64,000 nt of DNA from Pseudomonas azadiae (GTDB taxonomy: Bacteria > Pseudomonadota > Gammaproteobacteria > Pseudomonadales > Pseudomonadaceae). Positions within the stretch are counted from its first letter, which is position 1; every line of letters starts with the position of its first letter. The stretch lies in NCBI RefSeq assembly GCF_019145355.1, contig NZ_JAHSTY010000002.1:1674001-1738000 (forward strand), in the 5' to 3' direction. A program made the position numbers and the translations under genes. Of this stretch, positions 53,040 to 62,211 are shown one piece after another. Below the pieces are notes generated by a model, which did no database searches, was not told the origin of the DNA, and saw only the letters and a program-made list of their open reading frames with translations.

Positions 53040-55441
53040 TGCGGCTTCTTCAGTTTCTCTTGCTGATAATGGCAGTGTTATCCGCAGGCCTGCTGCGCGC
53101 TGCCCCCGTGGAAATCTGCCAGGCCGAGCACCTGAAACTGATGCCCGCGATACATATTTTCGAGGACACCCAGGCCAGCTTGAGCCTCGAAGACGTTGCT
53201 CAGTTGCCCGAAGCGCGTTTCAACACCATGACGCCAAGCTGGCCGACCCAAGGTTATAGCCGCTCCGCGTTCTGGTTAAAAGTGCAGCTCACCAATTCGA
53301 GCGACGCGGCGTGTTCGCGCCTGCTGGTGGTCGGGGCGCCACGCCTGGAGGACATCCGCGTCTACCAACGCACAAACGGGCGCTGGAGCGATGCGCACGC
53401 CGGCGCTGCCCATCCCTTGGCCGAATGGCCCCAGCCACCGGCGCGTCAGCCGGCATTCCCGATCTCGCTGGATGCTCGGGAGAGCGCCACCGTGTTCGTC
53501 CGGGTGGCAAGCCATTTCCAAATGCTGATCGAGCCGCAACTGTGGTCCGAACCTGCGCTGCTGCGCAGTCAGCAACAGACCTACCTGAGCGACGGACTCA
53601 CCCTTGGCATTGTCCTGCTGGTCGTGCCGTTCGGCCTGATCGTAGGCTGGATCCTGCGCTCCCGCTTACTGACCGTGAACGCGGGCGCGGTCTTCAGCTA
53701 CATCCTGCTGACCTGCATCCTGAACGGCTACCTGGTCTACTGGCCCACTGCGCTGGGCTGGACACGCGAGTTGTTGGCCTGCGCCAGCGCGGTCTCGTTC
53801 GTGCTGTTCCTGGCCTACATGCGTGTACTGCTGCAGGTATCCAGCCTGCCTAAAGCCGTTGGCTGGAGCTATTGGGTGCCACTGTCAGGCTGCATCATCG
53901 GTCGACTCTGGTGGCTGACAGTCGATCCGGTCCAGGGCGCGCAAGTAGTCCAGGTGTCGCTGATGAGTTTCTACGCAGCGCTGCTCGCCACGTTATTCAT
54001 GGCCTGGCGCAGACGCCTGAGCTACAGCTGGATGGCCTGGCTGGTGCCGGGGCTCTTGATCGGCCAATTGCTGATGCGGATTTTCTTCCCTCAGGAACAG
54101 TTGCCCTGGCAGTCGCCGCAAAGCAAATACAGCTTATCGTCCACGCTGGCAGGCGTCGCGTTGCTGGTGTGCACCTTGATCATGGAAGTCGCCCGTAGCC
54201 GCGACCGGGAAAAGCATGCGCTGTGCAGCCTGGAGCAACAACGCCAGGCCGAGCACGAACGCCTGGAAAGCACTGTTGCGCTGCGCACCACGCAGTTGCG
54301 CGAATCCCTGGCGGCCCGTAGTGCGTTGATGGCGCGGATCAGCCACGACCTGCGCTCGCCGTTGGTACGCATCATCGACTATGCGCGCCTGCTGCACGCG
54401 GGGCCGAACCGCGATTATCCAGCCACGATCGAACGCAATGCCCGCCAGCAACTGGAACTGATCGATGAGATGCTCGAATTCTCCCGTGGCGAACTGGAGC
54501 AAATGCAGCTGAGCCTCGCGCCGGGTTATCTGTACGGCTTCCTCAAGGAGATCGCCGATGAGGCCGGCTTTCTCGCCGCGCGTCAGGGCAACACCTTCGA
54601 AGCGGTGCTGGCGGATGACCTGCCGCCACTGGTCGAGGCCGACTTCAAGCGTCTGCGGCAAATCCTCATGAACCTCCTGGCGAACGCGGCAAAGTTCACT
54701 CGCGACGGTCAGGTCCGTTTCGAGGTGAGCGCTCACCCGGCGGCGAACGCTGAGGGCGTGGTGCTGCGCTTCAACGTGATCGACACCGGCATCGGCATTG
54801 ATCCACAAGAGTTCGAACACCTGCTGCAACCGTTCCGCCGTGGTCGCAATGCGCAGCGCCATGACGGCAGCGGACTGGGCTTGTCCATTGTCACGCAATT
54901 ACTGGCGCACATGGACAGCCGGCTCGAACCACACGCCACTGAACGGGGCGGCAGCCACTTGAGTTTCAGCCTGCGCCTTAAATGCGCCGGGGAACAGGAT
55001 CTGGAGCTGGGCATCGTCGACAATAACGCCGCGCCGCTCGACGGCCGGGGCAAACATGTTCTGCTGGTAGATGACATCGATCAGAACAGCGAATGGCTGT
55101 ATGACCTGCTCGCCGGCTACGGCTTTGACGTGAGCATGGCGGCGAACGGCGAAGACGCTTTGGCCTGCCTGGCCGCACAATCGGTCGACCTGCTGATCAG
55201 CGACCAGATGATGCCCGGCATGGACGGCTGGGAACTGCTGCGAGCGGTGCGCAACCGCTGGGGTCATCTGCCCGTGATGCTGTATTCGGCAGTTCCACCC
55301 CGCAGGCCGCAGGATTATCCAGACGCCCTGGCCTTCGATGCGGTGCTGCTCAAGCCCGCCGACAGCCGAGAATTGCTGGCATGGGTCAAGACGCTGGCCG
55401 GCCCGGACACGATACGTCGCCAGATGGCCCGGGAGCTTTAG
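53039..55441 (+). CDS. 7TM-DISM hybrid sensor histidine kinase with C-terminal receiver
   Basis: This 800-aa membrane kinase has a signal peptide (QFLLLIMAVLSAGLLRAAPV), a periplasmic 7TMR-DISM extracellular domain (ASLSLEDVAQLPEARFNTMT; SAFWLKVQLTNSSDAACSRL) and seven transmembrane segments (about residues 190-390). A coiled linker leads to HisKA with MARISHDLRSPLVRI (phospho-His) and the HATPase block (LMNLLANAAKFTRDG; DTGIGIDP; GSGLGLSIV). The C-terminal receiver has the Asp in LLISDQMMPGMDG. DISM domains usually bind carbohydrates or related ligands. Coupled to the AraC-type regulator upstream; the TonB receptor starts 1 nt after its stop. Confidence 0.93.
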   Translation: MRLLQFLLLIMAVLSAGLLRAAPVEICQAEHLKLMPAIHIFEDTQASLSLEDVAQLPEARFNTMTPSWPTQGYSRSAFWLKVQLTNSSDAACSRLLVVGAPRLEDIRVYQRTNGRWSDAHAGAAHPLAEWPQPPARQPAFPISLDARESATVFVRVASHFQMLIEPQLWSEPALLRSQQQTYLSDGLTLGIVLLVVPFGLIVGWILRSRLLTVNAGAVFSYILLTCILNGYLVYWPTALGWTRELLACASAVSFVLFLAYMRVLLQVSSLPKAVGWSYWVPLSGCIIGRLWWLTVDPVQGAQVVQVSLMSFYAALLATLFMAWRRRLSYSWMAWLVPGLLIGQLLMRIFFPQEQLPWQSPQSKYSLSSTLAGVALLVCTLIMEVARSRDREKHALCSLEQQRQAEHERLESTVALRTTQLRESLAARSALMARISHDLRSPLVRIIDYARLLHAGPNRDYPATIERNARQQLELIDEMLEFSRGELEQMQLSLAPGYLYGFLKEIADEAGFLAARQGNTFEAVLADDLPPLVEADFKRLRQILMNLLANAAKFTRDGQVRFEVSAHPAANAEGVVLRFNVIDTGIGIDPQEFEHLLQPFRRGRNAQRHDGSGLGLSIVTQLLAHMDSRLEPHATERGGSHLSFSLRLKCAGEQDLELGIVDNNAAPLDGRGKHVLLVDDIDQNSEWLYDLLAGYGFDVSMAANGEDALACLAAQSVDLLISDQMMPGMDGWELLRAVRNRWGHLPVMLYSAVPPRRPQDYPDALAFDAVLLKPADSRELLAWVKTLAGPDTIRRQMAREL

Positions 55442-55442
55442 C

Positions 55443-57794
55443 ATGCCGGGTTCAGGTTATCGCTTGCTCTGGCTCGCCTGGCTTGCGGCGCTGCCCTGGG
55501 CGTCGACGAATGCCGCACTACAGTCACCCGGCGCCCTCACGCTCGACGAATCAACCGTCACCGCCCGACGCCGCGAGGAGGCGTTGCAAGACGTGCCGGT
55601 TCCGATCAGCGTCCTCTACGGTGACGCGCTGGACGCCGCCGGCCTGCATCGGCTTCAAGACATCCAACAGCGGATACCCGGCCTGGTGGTGTCCGGTCAC
55701 GACGCCCGTTTCGCCGGCTTCGGCCTGCGCGGCTTCGGCGCCACCGCTTACAACGATGGCCTGGAGGGTAGCGTCGGCACCTACGTCGATGGCGTTTACC
55801 AGGCGCGCCAGGGCATGGCCTTCACCGAGTTGATGGACATCGAGCGCATCGAAGTCCTGCGCGGGCCGCAAGGCACGTTGTTCGGCAAGAACACCACCGC
55901 CGGCGCGCTGAGCATCATGACCCGCCAGCCGACCTTTGAACCCGAAGCCAACCTCGAAGCCAGCCACGGCGAGCGCGGTTTGCGCGAATATCGCGGGATG
56001 ATTTCCGGGCCGCTGCAGGGCGATGTACTGGCCGGGCGACTGAACATGTTCAACAGCGCGGTCGATGGCTCAGTCGACAACCTGCACGATGGCAGCCGCC
56101 TCGGCGACGCCGACAGCCAGGGCCTGCGCGGCCAATTATTGTGGACGCCGACGCCGGACTTCAGTGCGCGCCTGATCGCCGATTACGCCGAGCAAAACGA
56201 GGCCGGTAACGTGCTGCTGGTCAATCACTACAGTGCCCAGACTCGCCAGCGCGCCAGATTCCTCGGCTATCCGCTGGCCGAACCCGACCCTTACCGGCGT
56301 GAGGCACGCATCGACGCGCCGGGCCGCCCGCATACCCTGCAGAACGGTGTCTCATTGGAGTTGAACCGGGACTTCGACGAGGCCCTTCGTTTTACCAGCA
56401 TCACCGCCTACCGCGACTGGGACTACCGCGCTACCCGCGACGGCGACAGCACAGCGCTGTCGGTGGCCGAGTCCGACACCGCGCTGGGCCACCGACAGTT
56501 CAGCCAGGAATGGCGCCTGTCCGGCACGGTCGGCTCGTCCATCGACTATGTCGCCGGGCTCTATTACTTGCGTCAGCAGCTTGACCGCAGAATCGACGTC
56601 GAATTCGGCAAGGACGCCGCGCCGTGGTTTGTCGGCGACCAACTGGAATCGCTGAAAAAACGTTATGGCATTAACTTCACCGCGCCAGACCAGGTGCCGG
56701 CCCTGCTGCTGGAGGGCGCCCGGCAACGGTACGATGGCGAGCAAAAGGGCGACAGCCGCGCTATTTTCGGTCAGCTTTCCTGGCGTCCGGTTGACCCGCT
56801 GGAACTCACCGGCGGCCTGCGCTACAGCCAGGAGCGCAAAGACGGTTGGGTCTCCCGCGACGTCAGCCACCTCGCCCCGCTCAATGGCTTGCCGCCGGCT
56901 TTTCAGGCGGGCGGGCAATTGTTGCGCGGCATCGCGCTCGGCGGTGGTTATTACCGTGAAGACTCGATTGAAGAAAACAACGTCTCCAGCCTGCTCAGCG
57001 CCAGCTACCGCTTCAACGCTGCGGTGATGGGCTATGTCAGTGGGTCGCGGGGCTACAAGGCCGGCGGGATCAACTTCGACGTGGTCGGCCCGTTCACCTC
57101 CCCCACGTTCGAGCCGGAGCGCGCCACGTCCCTGGAACTGGGCCTGAAGACGCGCTTTTGGGACGAGCGCGCAATGCTCGACCTCGCCGTTTACCAGACC
57201 GATGTCGACAACTACCAGGCGCTCACCTACAGCCCGCCGACCTCGCTGTTCGCCCCACCGCTGCGGGACAACCTGATCAACGTCGGCAAAGTCCGCCTGC
57301 GCGGCATCGAACTGGACTCCGCCTGGCAACTCGCTCCCCAACTCAGCGCACGCCTGGGCCTGGCCTGGAGCGATGCGCGCTACCGCAGTTTCCCCAACGC
57401 CCCGTGCCCACCGGCCTCTAGCCAATGGACCTGCGACCTCAGCGGCGACCGTCTCTACAACGCGCCGCAATGGAGCCTCAGCAGCGGCCTCGACTACACC
57501 CACCCGTTGCCGTATGGGTTGGAAGCCTATAGCGGCATCGACTACAGCTTCAGGACCGGCTACTCCGGCACCCTCGAAGGCGGCGAAGGCAGCTATCAAC
57601 CCAGCTACGGCCTCACCCACCTGCGCTTGGGCCTGCGCAGCCAGGACCGTGCCTGGGAAGTGGAAGGCTGGGTGCGCAACGTCTTTGACCGCCAGTACAT
57701 CACCGCCGTGTACTCATTGCTCGGCGCCGGTGACTACGGCGTCATGACCGGCAGCGAGCGAACCCTGGGCACCACCGTCAGGCTTCGCTATTGA
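55443..57794 (+). CDS. TonB-dependent outer-membrane receptor
   Basis: This 783-aa receptor has a signal peptide (ending WASTNAA), no N-terminal signalling domain of the FecA type, a TonB box-like TLDESTVTARRR, the plug domain (LQDIQQRIPGLVVSGHDARF; DIERIEVLRGPQGTLFGKNT) and a 22-strand barrel ending LGTTVRLRY with the terminal aromatic. The sequence has the look of the xenosiderophore/sterol-like branch with SPPTSLFAPPLRDN and VGKVRLRGIELDSAW. It starts 1 nt after the kinase stop, so the receptor belongs to the two-component operon; its ligand is unknown. It overlaps the convergent GGDEF gene by 17 bp at the 3' end. Confidence 0.94.
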   Translation: MPGSGYRLLWLAWLAALPWASTNAALQSPGALTLDESTVTARRREEALQDVPVPISVLYGDALDAAGLHRLQDIQQRIPGLVVSGHDARFAGFGLRGFGATAYNDGLEGSVGTYVDGVYQARQGMAFTELMDIERIEVLRGPQGTLFGKNTTAGALSIMTRQPTFEPEANLEASHGERGLREYRGMISGPLQGDVLAGRLNMFNSAVDGSVDNLHDGSRLGDADSQGLRGQLLWTPTPDFSARLIADYAEQNEAGNVLLVNHYSAQTRQRARFLGYPLAEPDPYRREARIDAPGRPHTLQNGVSLELNRDFDEALRFTSITAYRDWDYRATRDGDSTALSVAESDTALGHRQFSQEWRLSGTVGSSIDYVAGLYYLRQQLDRRIDVEFGKDAAPWFVGDQLESLKKRYGINFTAPDQVPALLLEGARQRYDGEQKGDSRAIFGQLSWRPVDPLELTGGLRYSQERKDGWVSRDVSHLAPLNGLPPAFQAGGQLLRGIALGGGYYREDSIEENNVSSLLSASYRFNAAVMGYVSGSRGYKAGGINFDVVGPFTSPTFEPERATSLELGLKTRFWDERAMLDLAVYQTDVDNYQALTYSPPTSLFAPPLRDNLINVGKVRLRGIELDSAWQLAPQLSARLGLAWSDARYRSFPNAPCPPASSQWTCDLSGDRLYNAPQWSLSSGLDYTHPLPYGLEAYSGIDYSFRTGYSGTLEGGEGSYQPSYGLTHLRLGLRSQDRAWEVEGWVRNVFDRQYITAVYSLLGAGDYGVMTGSERTLGTTVRLRY

Positions 57795-58863
57795 CCGAAA
57801 TAAACCGCGTCGGGCAAAACGCCAGACGATTACCGCCGGCCTTTTTCGACAGGTACATCGCCTGGTCCGCCTTGCTGATCAGCCCATCGACCTGCAGCCC
57901 ATGCTCTGGATAAAACGCCACGCCGATACTCGCGGCAATCTCCACCGTCTGCGTGCCAATCAAAATCGGCGCGTTGGCCGCCTGCAACATCCGCTCGAGC
58001 AACGGCTGGCTGTCTTCCACCGCCTGCAGCCCCACCAGCGCCGCCACAAACTCATCACCCCCAAGCCGCGCCAATGTATCGCCTTCACGCAACGTCGCGT
58101 TGATCCTCGCCGCGACAATCTGCAACACCCGGTCGCCCCAATCATGCCCATAGCTGTCGTTAAGCGCCTTGAAGCCATCAAGGTCAATAAACGCGATCGC
58201 CACTTTCTGCTGATCGATACGAGCCTTGCCCAACGCCTGGCGCATCCGCTCGGCCAACAGCAACCGATTGGGCAGTTGCGTGAGCGCGTCATACCGGGCA
58301 TCACGTTCCAGCAACTGCAGGCGCTGCTTCATCTGCGTCATGTCGCTGCACAGCGCTACGTAGTGCTGAACGTTGCCGTGGCGGTCATGCACCGCACTGA
58401 CGCTGATCCGGGAGGTCATCTCCCGCCCGTCCTTATGGCTGCTCTGAATCTCACCGGACCAATGCCCGTGGAAATCCAGCGCGTTCTTCATCGGTGCATA
58501 AAACGCCGCGAGCCGACGCACCATGCGATGGGAATTGAGCTCGCGCCCCAGTATTTCGTCCTGCCCGAAGCCGGTGAGCCGGGTGAAGGCCTCGTTCACG
58601 GCAATCACCCGGCCGAACGGGTCGACCACGATGATCCCGTCGCGAGCGTGGCTGAACACGCTCGCGGCCAGCTCCGGGCATAGGGCGTTGAGGCGACGCT
58701 CGAGAGCGGCATCGTCACGGGTGGCCGGGCAGGTCCTGGCATCGAAGCCTCGCTGGGCCAGGCAGGTGGCGAGCCAGGAAAGCGACGTATGCAGGCGGGT
58801 CAGTGCATGCGTGGCGAGCCTGGAGTTAAGGCAGTAGCGACGGATGAAGGTGCGCAGGTTCAT
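57778..58863 (-). CDS. PAS-GGDEF diguanylate cyclase
   Basis: This 361-aa protein has an N-terminal arginine-rich region, a PAS domain (FSHARDGIIVVDPFGRVIAV; NEAFTRLTGFGQDEILGREL) with a PAC-like segment, and a complete GGDEF domain (YDALTQLPNRLLLAERMRQA; ARLGGDEFVAALVG). The inhibitory I-site RxxD (REGD) lies five residues before GGDEF, so product inhibition is expected. No membrane segment. It makes c-di-GMP in response to a PAS-sensed signal. It shares 17 bp with the convergent TonB receptor gene. ATG 58863 opens the protein; an upstream in-frame extension looks non-conserved. Confidence 0.92.
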   Translation of the reverse strand: MNLRTFIRRYCLNSRLATHALTRLHTSLSWLATCLAQRGFDARTCPATRDDAALERRLNALCPELAASVFSHARDGIIVVDPFGRVIAVNEAFTRLTGFGQDEILGRELNSHRMVRRLAAFYAPMKNALDFHGHWSGEIQSSHKDGREMTSRISVSAVHDRHGNVQHYVALCSDMTQMKQRLQLLERDARYDALTQLPNRLLLAERMRQALGKARIDQQKVAIAFIDLDGFKALNDSYGHDWGDRVLQIVAARINATLREGDTLARLGGDEFVAALVGLQAVEDSQPLLERMLQAANAPILIGTQTVEIAASIGVAFYPEHGLQVDGLISKADQAMYLSKKAGGNRLAFCPTRFISVNSEA

Positions 58864-58912
58864 GGTGGGAACACGGTGCTCGTTGCAGCGGGTTGAGTGA
58901 GCGGGGATTATC

Positions 58913-58936
58913 AAGGCCCCGGCCCGCCGGGGCCTT
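58913..58936 (-). terminator. Terminator of the HWE-kinase/receiver operon
   Basis: A perfect 10-bp stem (AAGGCCCCGG / CCGGGGCCTT) with a 4-nt loop. The tail on the minus strand is only T-poor (GATAAT), but the position right after the receiver gene fits termination. Confidence 0.6.
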
Positions 58937-58994
58937 TGCTCGACCGGACGGGAGCTTTGCGGGAGGGGATGGATTGGAAAGATTTTCTCGGGCT

Positions 58995-59390
58995 TCAGAC
59001 GGGGCGGTCAGTCGCTGGTTTTACCGCCTGATATTCCAGCGTCAGTGCGACTTTAAGCCGAAGGTCTACCTCGGCAAACGGCTTATGCAGCACAGGGCAG
59101 TCGGCAAATTCTCCCGGCAGGCCGCTGACGCCGTAGCCGGTGCTGAATAAAAACGGAATGTTGCGTGCGCGCAGAACCCGGGCTACCGGAAATACGCGCT
59201 CTCCAGCCAGGTTCACGTCCAGGATCGCCAAGTCTGCCTCCACCACGGTGGCCACTTGCAGCGCCTTTGCGAGTTGGGCCACGGAGGCAACCACCGTGCA
59301 TTCCATGTCTTCGAGCATTTCCTCGATCAACATCGCAATGGCGCCCTCGTCTTCAACCAGCAGCACCCTGATCCCTGTGAGCGAGGTCAT
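58995..59390 (-). CDS. Single-domain response regulator
   Basis: This 131-aa receiver has acidic residues in LLVEDEGAIAMLIEEMLEDM, the phospho-acceptor Asp in LAILDVNLAGERVF and the conserved Lys in VLHKPFAEVDL. No output domain follows. It overlaps the upstream HWE kinase by 4 nt (ATGA), so it is the kinase's partner, a standard layout for HWE/HisKA2 systems where the receiver acts as phosphate sink or protein-interaction output. Confidence 0.92.
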   Translation of the reverse strand: MTSLTGIRVLLVEDEGAIAMLIEEMLEDMECTVVASVAQLAKALQVATVVEADLAILDVNLAGERVFPVARVLRARNIPFLFSTGYGVSGLPGEFADCPVLHKPFAEVDLRLKVALTLEYQAVKPATDRPV

Positions 59391-61570
59391 CCTTTGTTCT
59401 CGGCGACCATGAACGAGAAGCGACAGTGAACGCCCTCACGGGCGAACTCGAGTTCAAAAGAACCGCCCAGATCGCGCTCGATGCAGCGCTTCATCAACCG
59501 CGAACCCAGTCCTTCGCGCGTAGGCTGTGACACAACGGGGCCGCCCTGTTCGCGCCAGTCCAGGGCGAGTAGCGCTCCGTTCGGTTGGGGTTGCACGTGC
59601 CAACTGACGGACAGCGTCCCGGTCTCGGTGGACATCGCGCCATATTTTAGGGCGTTGATTGCCAGTTCATTGAGCGTCATGGTGAGGCTCAGGGCGACGC
59701 GGGTGTCAACATCGATAGCGTCACCGGCAACGACGATGCGGCCGGGCTCATTGCCAAGCACTGGCATCAACACTTCGTTGGCCAGCACGCCCAATGGGGT
59801 AAGGCCCCAATGCCGCTTCGTCAGCAGGTCGTGGGCACGCGACAATGCCAGCAGTCGGGCTTCGAACCGGGTATAGCCGTCCTTGGCATCCAGCGCGTTG
59901 CGCGCTGTCTGGGCCGCCAGGGACTGGACCGTAGCCAGCGTGTTCTTGACCCGATGATTAAGCTCGTCAATCAGGTTCTTTTGTCGGTCTTGCGCCTGAT
60001 TTCGCTCGGTAATATCCACGAGCATGTTGATGGCGCCGATCAGGTTTCCGTGCGCATCGTGCAGCGGGGTCGGATAAGGTGCAAAGGGCACGCGGGTGCC
60101 ATCCGGTCGCTGCGCGATGGCCTCGACGCCCCGTATGGGCCGGTTTTCCTTGAGCGCCACGGCCATAGGGCATTTGTCGTGAGGCAGAGGGGTGCCATCG
60201 GTGTTAAACAGTTTCCATGTTACGCACCACGGGTCGCCCAGTTGCGGCGTGCGGCCCGACAACTCGATTGCCGCACGGTTGTAAAATGTGATGCGCCCCT
60301 CGGCGTCGGTGGTGTAGACGGCGGCCGGCAGCGCCTCGAGTAGATCGCGCATGTGTCGCTCGCTTTCAAGCACCCGATTTTCCATCTCTCGCGTCAGCGT
60401 GACGTCGTGGATGACCCGCACACCATAGCGAAAGCGGCCATCAGGCGCCCTGACCGAGGAGCTATGAACATCCAGATAGAGGGGCTGGCCATCGAGCCTC
60501 AGGGCCCGCTTGCGCAACACGTAGTTGTCCAGTTCACCCGCCACCTGCCGTGCGTATAACGCTGCGTCCTGCTCAATACTGTCTGGATGGGTATAGTCCA
60601 GGAAGGTCATCGCCAGCAGTTGCTCGCGGGACCGGCCGAGCATGGTGCAAAGGGCATCGTTCACGCGCAGCAGGTGACCGTCCTCTCCCGCCTCGGCAAT
60701 GCCGATGGTCGCCGCCTCGTAGGTAGCCGCAAGCCGGTCATCGCTCTCTTGGCGCTCAGTTTCGGCGTCATGCGCGCGGGTCACATCGATTGTGAAGCAA
60801 CGGGTGTTGAAGAATTTGCCGTCTTCAAATCGACCATTGGACGTGATCGCGACGTGTTTGATGCCGCCATCCTTCGTTCTCAGACGCGCCGGGTAACTCT
60901 TCAGGCAGTCACCACTACCGAGCTTGCTGAGGATGTCGCCGATCACCGGCTCATCCAGATGGAACTCGGTGATGTGGCGTCCGATATATTCACTCGCTGA
61001 ATAGCCCAGCAGCGACAACTCCGCGTTATTGGCCCGCAGGATAATGCCTTCGCCGCTGACAATATGGAGGCCCACGGCGCTGTTTTCGAAAAAGTCTTCA
61101 AGATCGGAGCTTTTGCGCCGCAATTCTTCGGCGAGTGCGTGGTGCGCCGAAACGTCCTGAAAGCAGTTGATCGCGCCCTGGACTGCTCCATGCCGGTCTC
61201 TGAGCGTGCGGATATTCATAAGCGCGACGAACCGCGATCCATCCGGGCGCTCAATCAAGACTTCCTGGTTACGTGCGCTCAGGCCCGCATTGAGCGTCGA
61301 GGCCATCGGACACTCGTCAACCGCTAACGGCGCGCCGTCTGTCGTGTAAAGCCGATACGAGCCGCAAAAGCGGTCCCCGTTCGCACCCAGGGCAGGTGTC
61401 CTTCCCCACAGATTGGTCGCTTCGCTGTTGAACCTGACGAGCCACCCGCCGCGGTCGCAGAGGTAAATAGCCCCCGGAATGGCATCGAGCGAGCGACTCC
61501 CCATCGCGACCAGGCTCTCATACTCACTGGGTCCTCTTGCCTCTCTGGGGAACTCGTCAACATTCAACAT
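59387..61570 (-). CDS. Multi-PAS HWE-family sensor histidine kinase
   Basis: This 727-aa soluble kinase has four PAS/PAC units (about residues 25-140, 152-270, 290-405 and 415-525). Units 1 and 4 share a pattern (CDRGGWLVRFNSEATNLWGR and TTDAEGRITFYNRAAIELSG, each later followed by LxxTDGxPLxxDxCPMA), suggesting internal duplication. The kinase part is HWE type: phospho-His in DELNHRVKNTLATVQSLAAQ, ATPase in LTMTLNELAINALKYGAMS and the Trp-Glu of LALDWREQGGPVV. No membrane segment. Coupled to the receiver gene downstream. The input signal is unknown. Confidence 0.93.
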   Translation of the reverse strand: MLNVDEFPREARGPSEYESLVAMGSRSLDAIPGAIYLCDRGGWLVRFNSEATNLWGRTPALGANGDRFCGSYRLYTTDGAPLAVDECPMASTLNAGLSARNQEVLIERPDGSRFVALMNIRTLRDRHGAVQGAINCFQDVSAHHALAEELRRKSSDLEDFFENSAVGLHIVSGEGIILRANNAELSLLGYSASEYIGRHITEFHLDEPVIGDILSKLGSGDCLKSYPARLRTKDGGIKHVAITSNGRFEDGKFFNTRCFTIDVTRAHDAETERQESDDRLAATYEAATIGIAEAGEDGHLLRVNDALCTMLGRSREQLLAMTFLDYTHPDSIEQDAALYARQVAGELDNYVLRKRALRLDGQPLYLDVHSSSVRAPDGRFRYGVRVIHDVTLTREMENRVLESERHMRDLLEALPAAVYTTDAEGRITFYNRAAIELSGRTPQLGDPWCVTWKLFNTDGTPLPHDKCPMAVALKENRPIRGVEAIAQRPDGTRVPFAPYPTPLHDAHGNLIGAINMLVDITERNQAQDRQKNLIDELNHRVKNTLATVQSLAAQTARNALDAKDGYTRFEARLLALSRAHDLLTKRHWGLTPLGVLANEVLMPVLGNEPGRIVVAGDAIDVDTRVALSLTMTLNELAINALKYGAMSTETGTLSVSWHVQPQPNGALLALDWREQGGPVVSQPTREGLGSRLMKRCIERDLGGSFELEFAREGVHCRFSFMVAENKG

Positions 61571-61687
61571 ATTTCATCCTCGATGCACCGGTGTTGAAAC
61601 GCGCCTGCGATCGACGTCTTTGGCTCTTCCTTGAGTGTATAGGCTCAAACGCATTCCACTGCGATAAAAATGTTGAAAACGACCTGC

Positions 61688-62188
61688 TCAACCTCTCTCC
61701 CCCGCCAACGCCCGCTCATGGAAATACGGCAGACGCTCCAACGCGTGAACAGCCGCATACAGCTGCACCTGCTCGCGCGAGCCGATAAACCGCTCTTTCC
61801 TGCTGAACAGGCACAGGCCCTGCGGGCTGCGGTACGCCCAGGCAAAACAGACTGTCCCGGCGGGTATGCCGTCCATGTCATCCGGGCCAAGGATGCCTGT
61901 GGTCGCCACAGCAACATCGGCTTCACTGTCGCGCAATGCGCCTTGGGCCATTTCCCTGGCGACTTCGCAACTGGTCAAGTTGAACGTTTCGATCGTGTAC
62001 GCGCGCACGTTCAACAATCGCTGCTTTGCCTGCGGTGAATAGACGACGTAGCCGCTGTCGATGAACGCACCGCCCCCTGCAACTTCCGACAGCAGGGTTA
62101 TTATCTTGCCGGCGGTGCAGGATTCAGCGGTGGTGATCACCAGTTCGTTGGCTTTCAGAAACTCGATCGTTGCGGCGGCTGTGTTCAT
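61688..62188 (-). CDS. CinA-family protein (nicotinamide-nucleotide amidase PncC type)
   Basis: This 166-aa enzyme matches the PncC/CinA C-terminal family: FLKANELVITTAESCTAGKI with the catalytic Ser, ESCTAG motif, GGGAFIDSGYVVYSPQAKQR and ADVAVATTGILGPDDMDGIP. Such proteins deamidate nicotinamide mononucleotide in NAD salvage. The length suits the stand-alone form, without the MoeA-like domain of full CinA. ATG 62188 follows GAGAGAGTGGA; an upstream in-frame extension lacks conservation. Confidence 0.9.
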   Translation of the reverse strand: MNTAAATIEFLKANELVITTAESCTAGKIITLLSEVAGGGAFIDSGYVVYSPQAKQRLLNVRAYTIETFNLTSCEVAREMAQGALRDSEADVAVATTGILGPDDMDGIPAGTVCFAWAYRSPQGLCLFSRKERFIGSREQVQLYAAVHALERLPYFHERALAGERG

Positions 62189-62211
62189 TCCACTCTCTCC
62201 CAGGGTAGCGA

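Noticed and set aside
56352..57620. Long open frame antisense to the TonB receptor gene
   Set aside because: Shadow of a well-supported receptor gene; no family motif or start signal.
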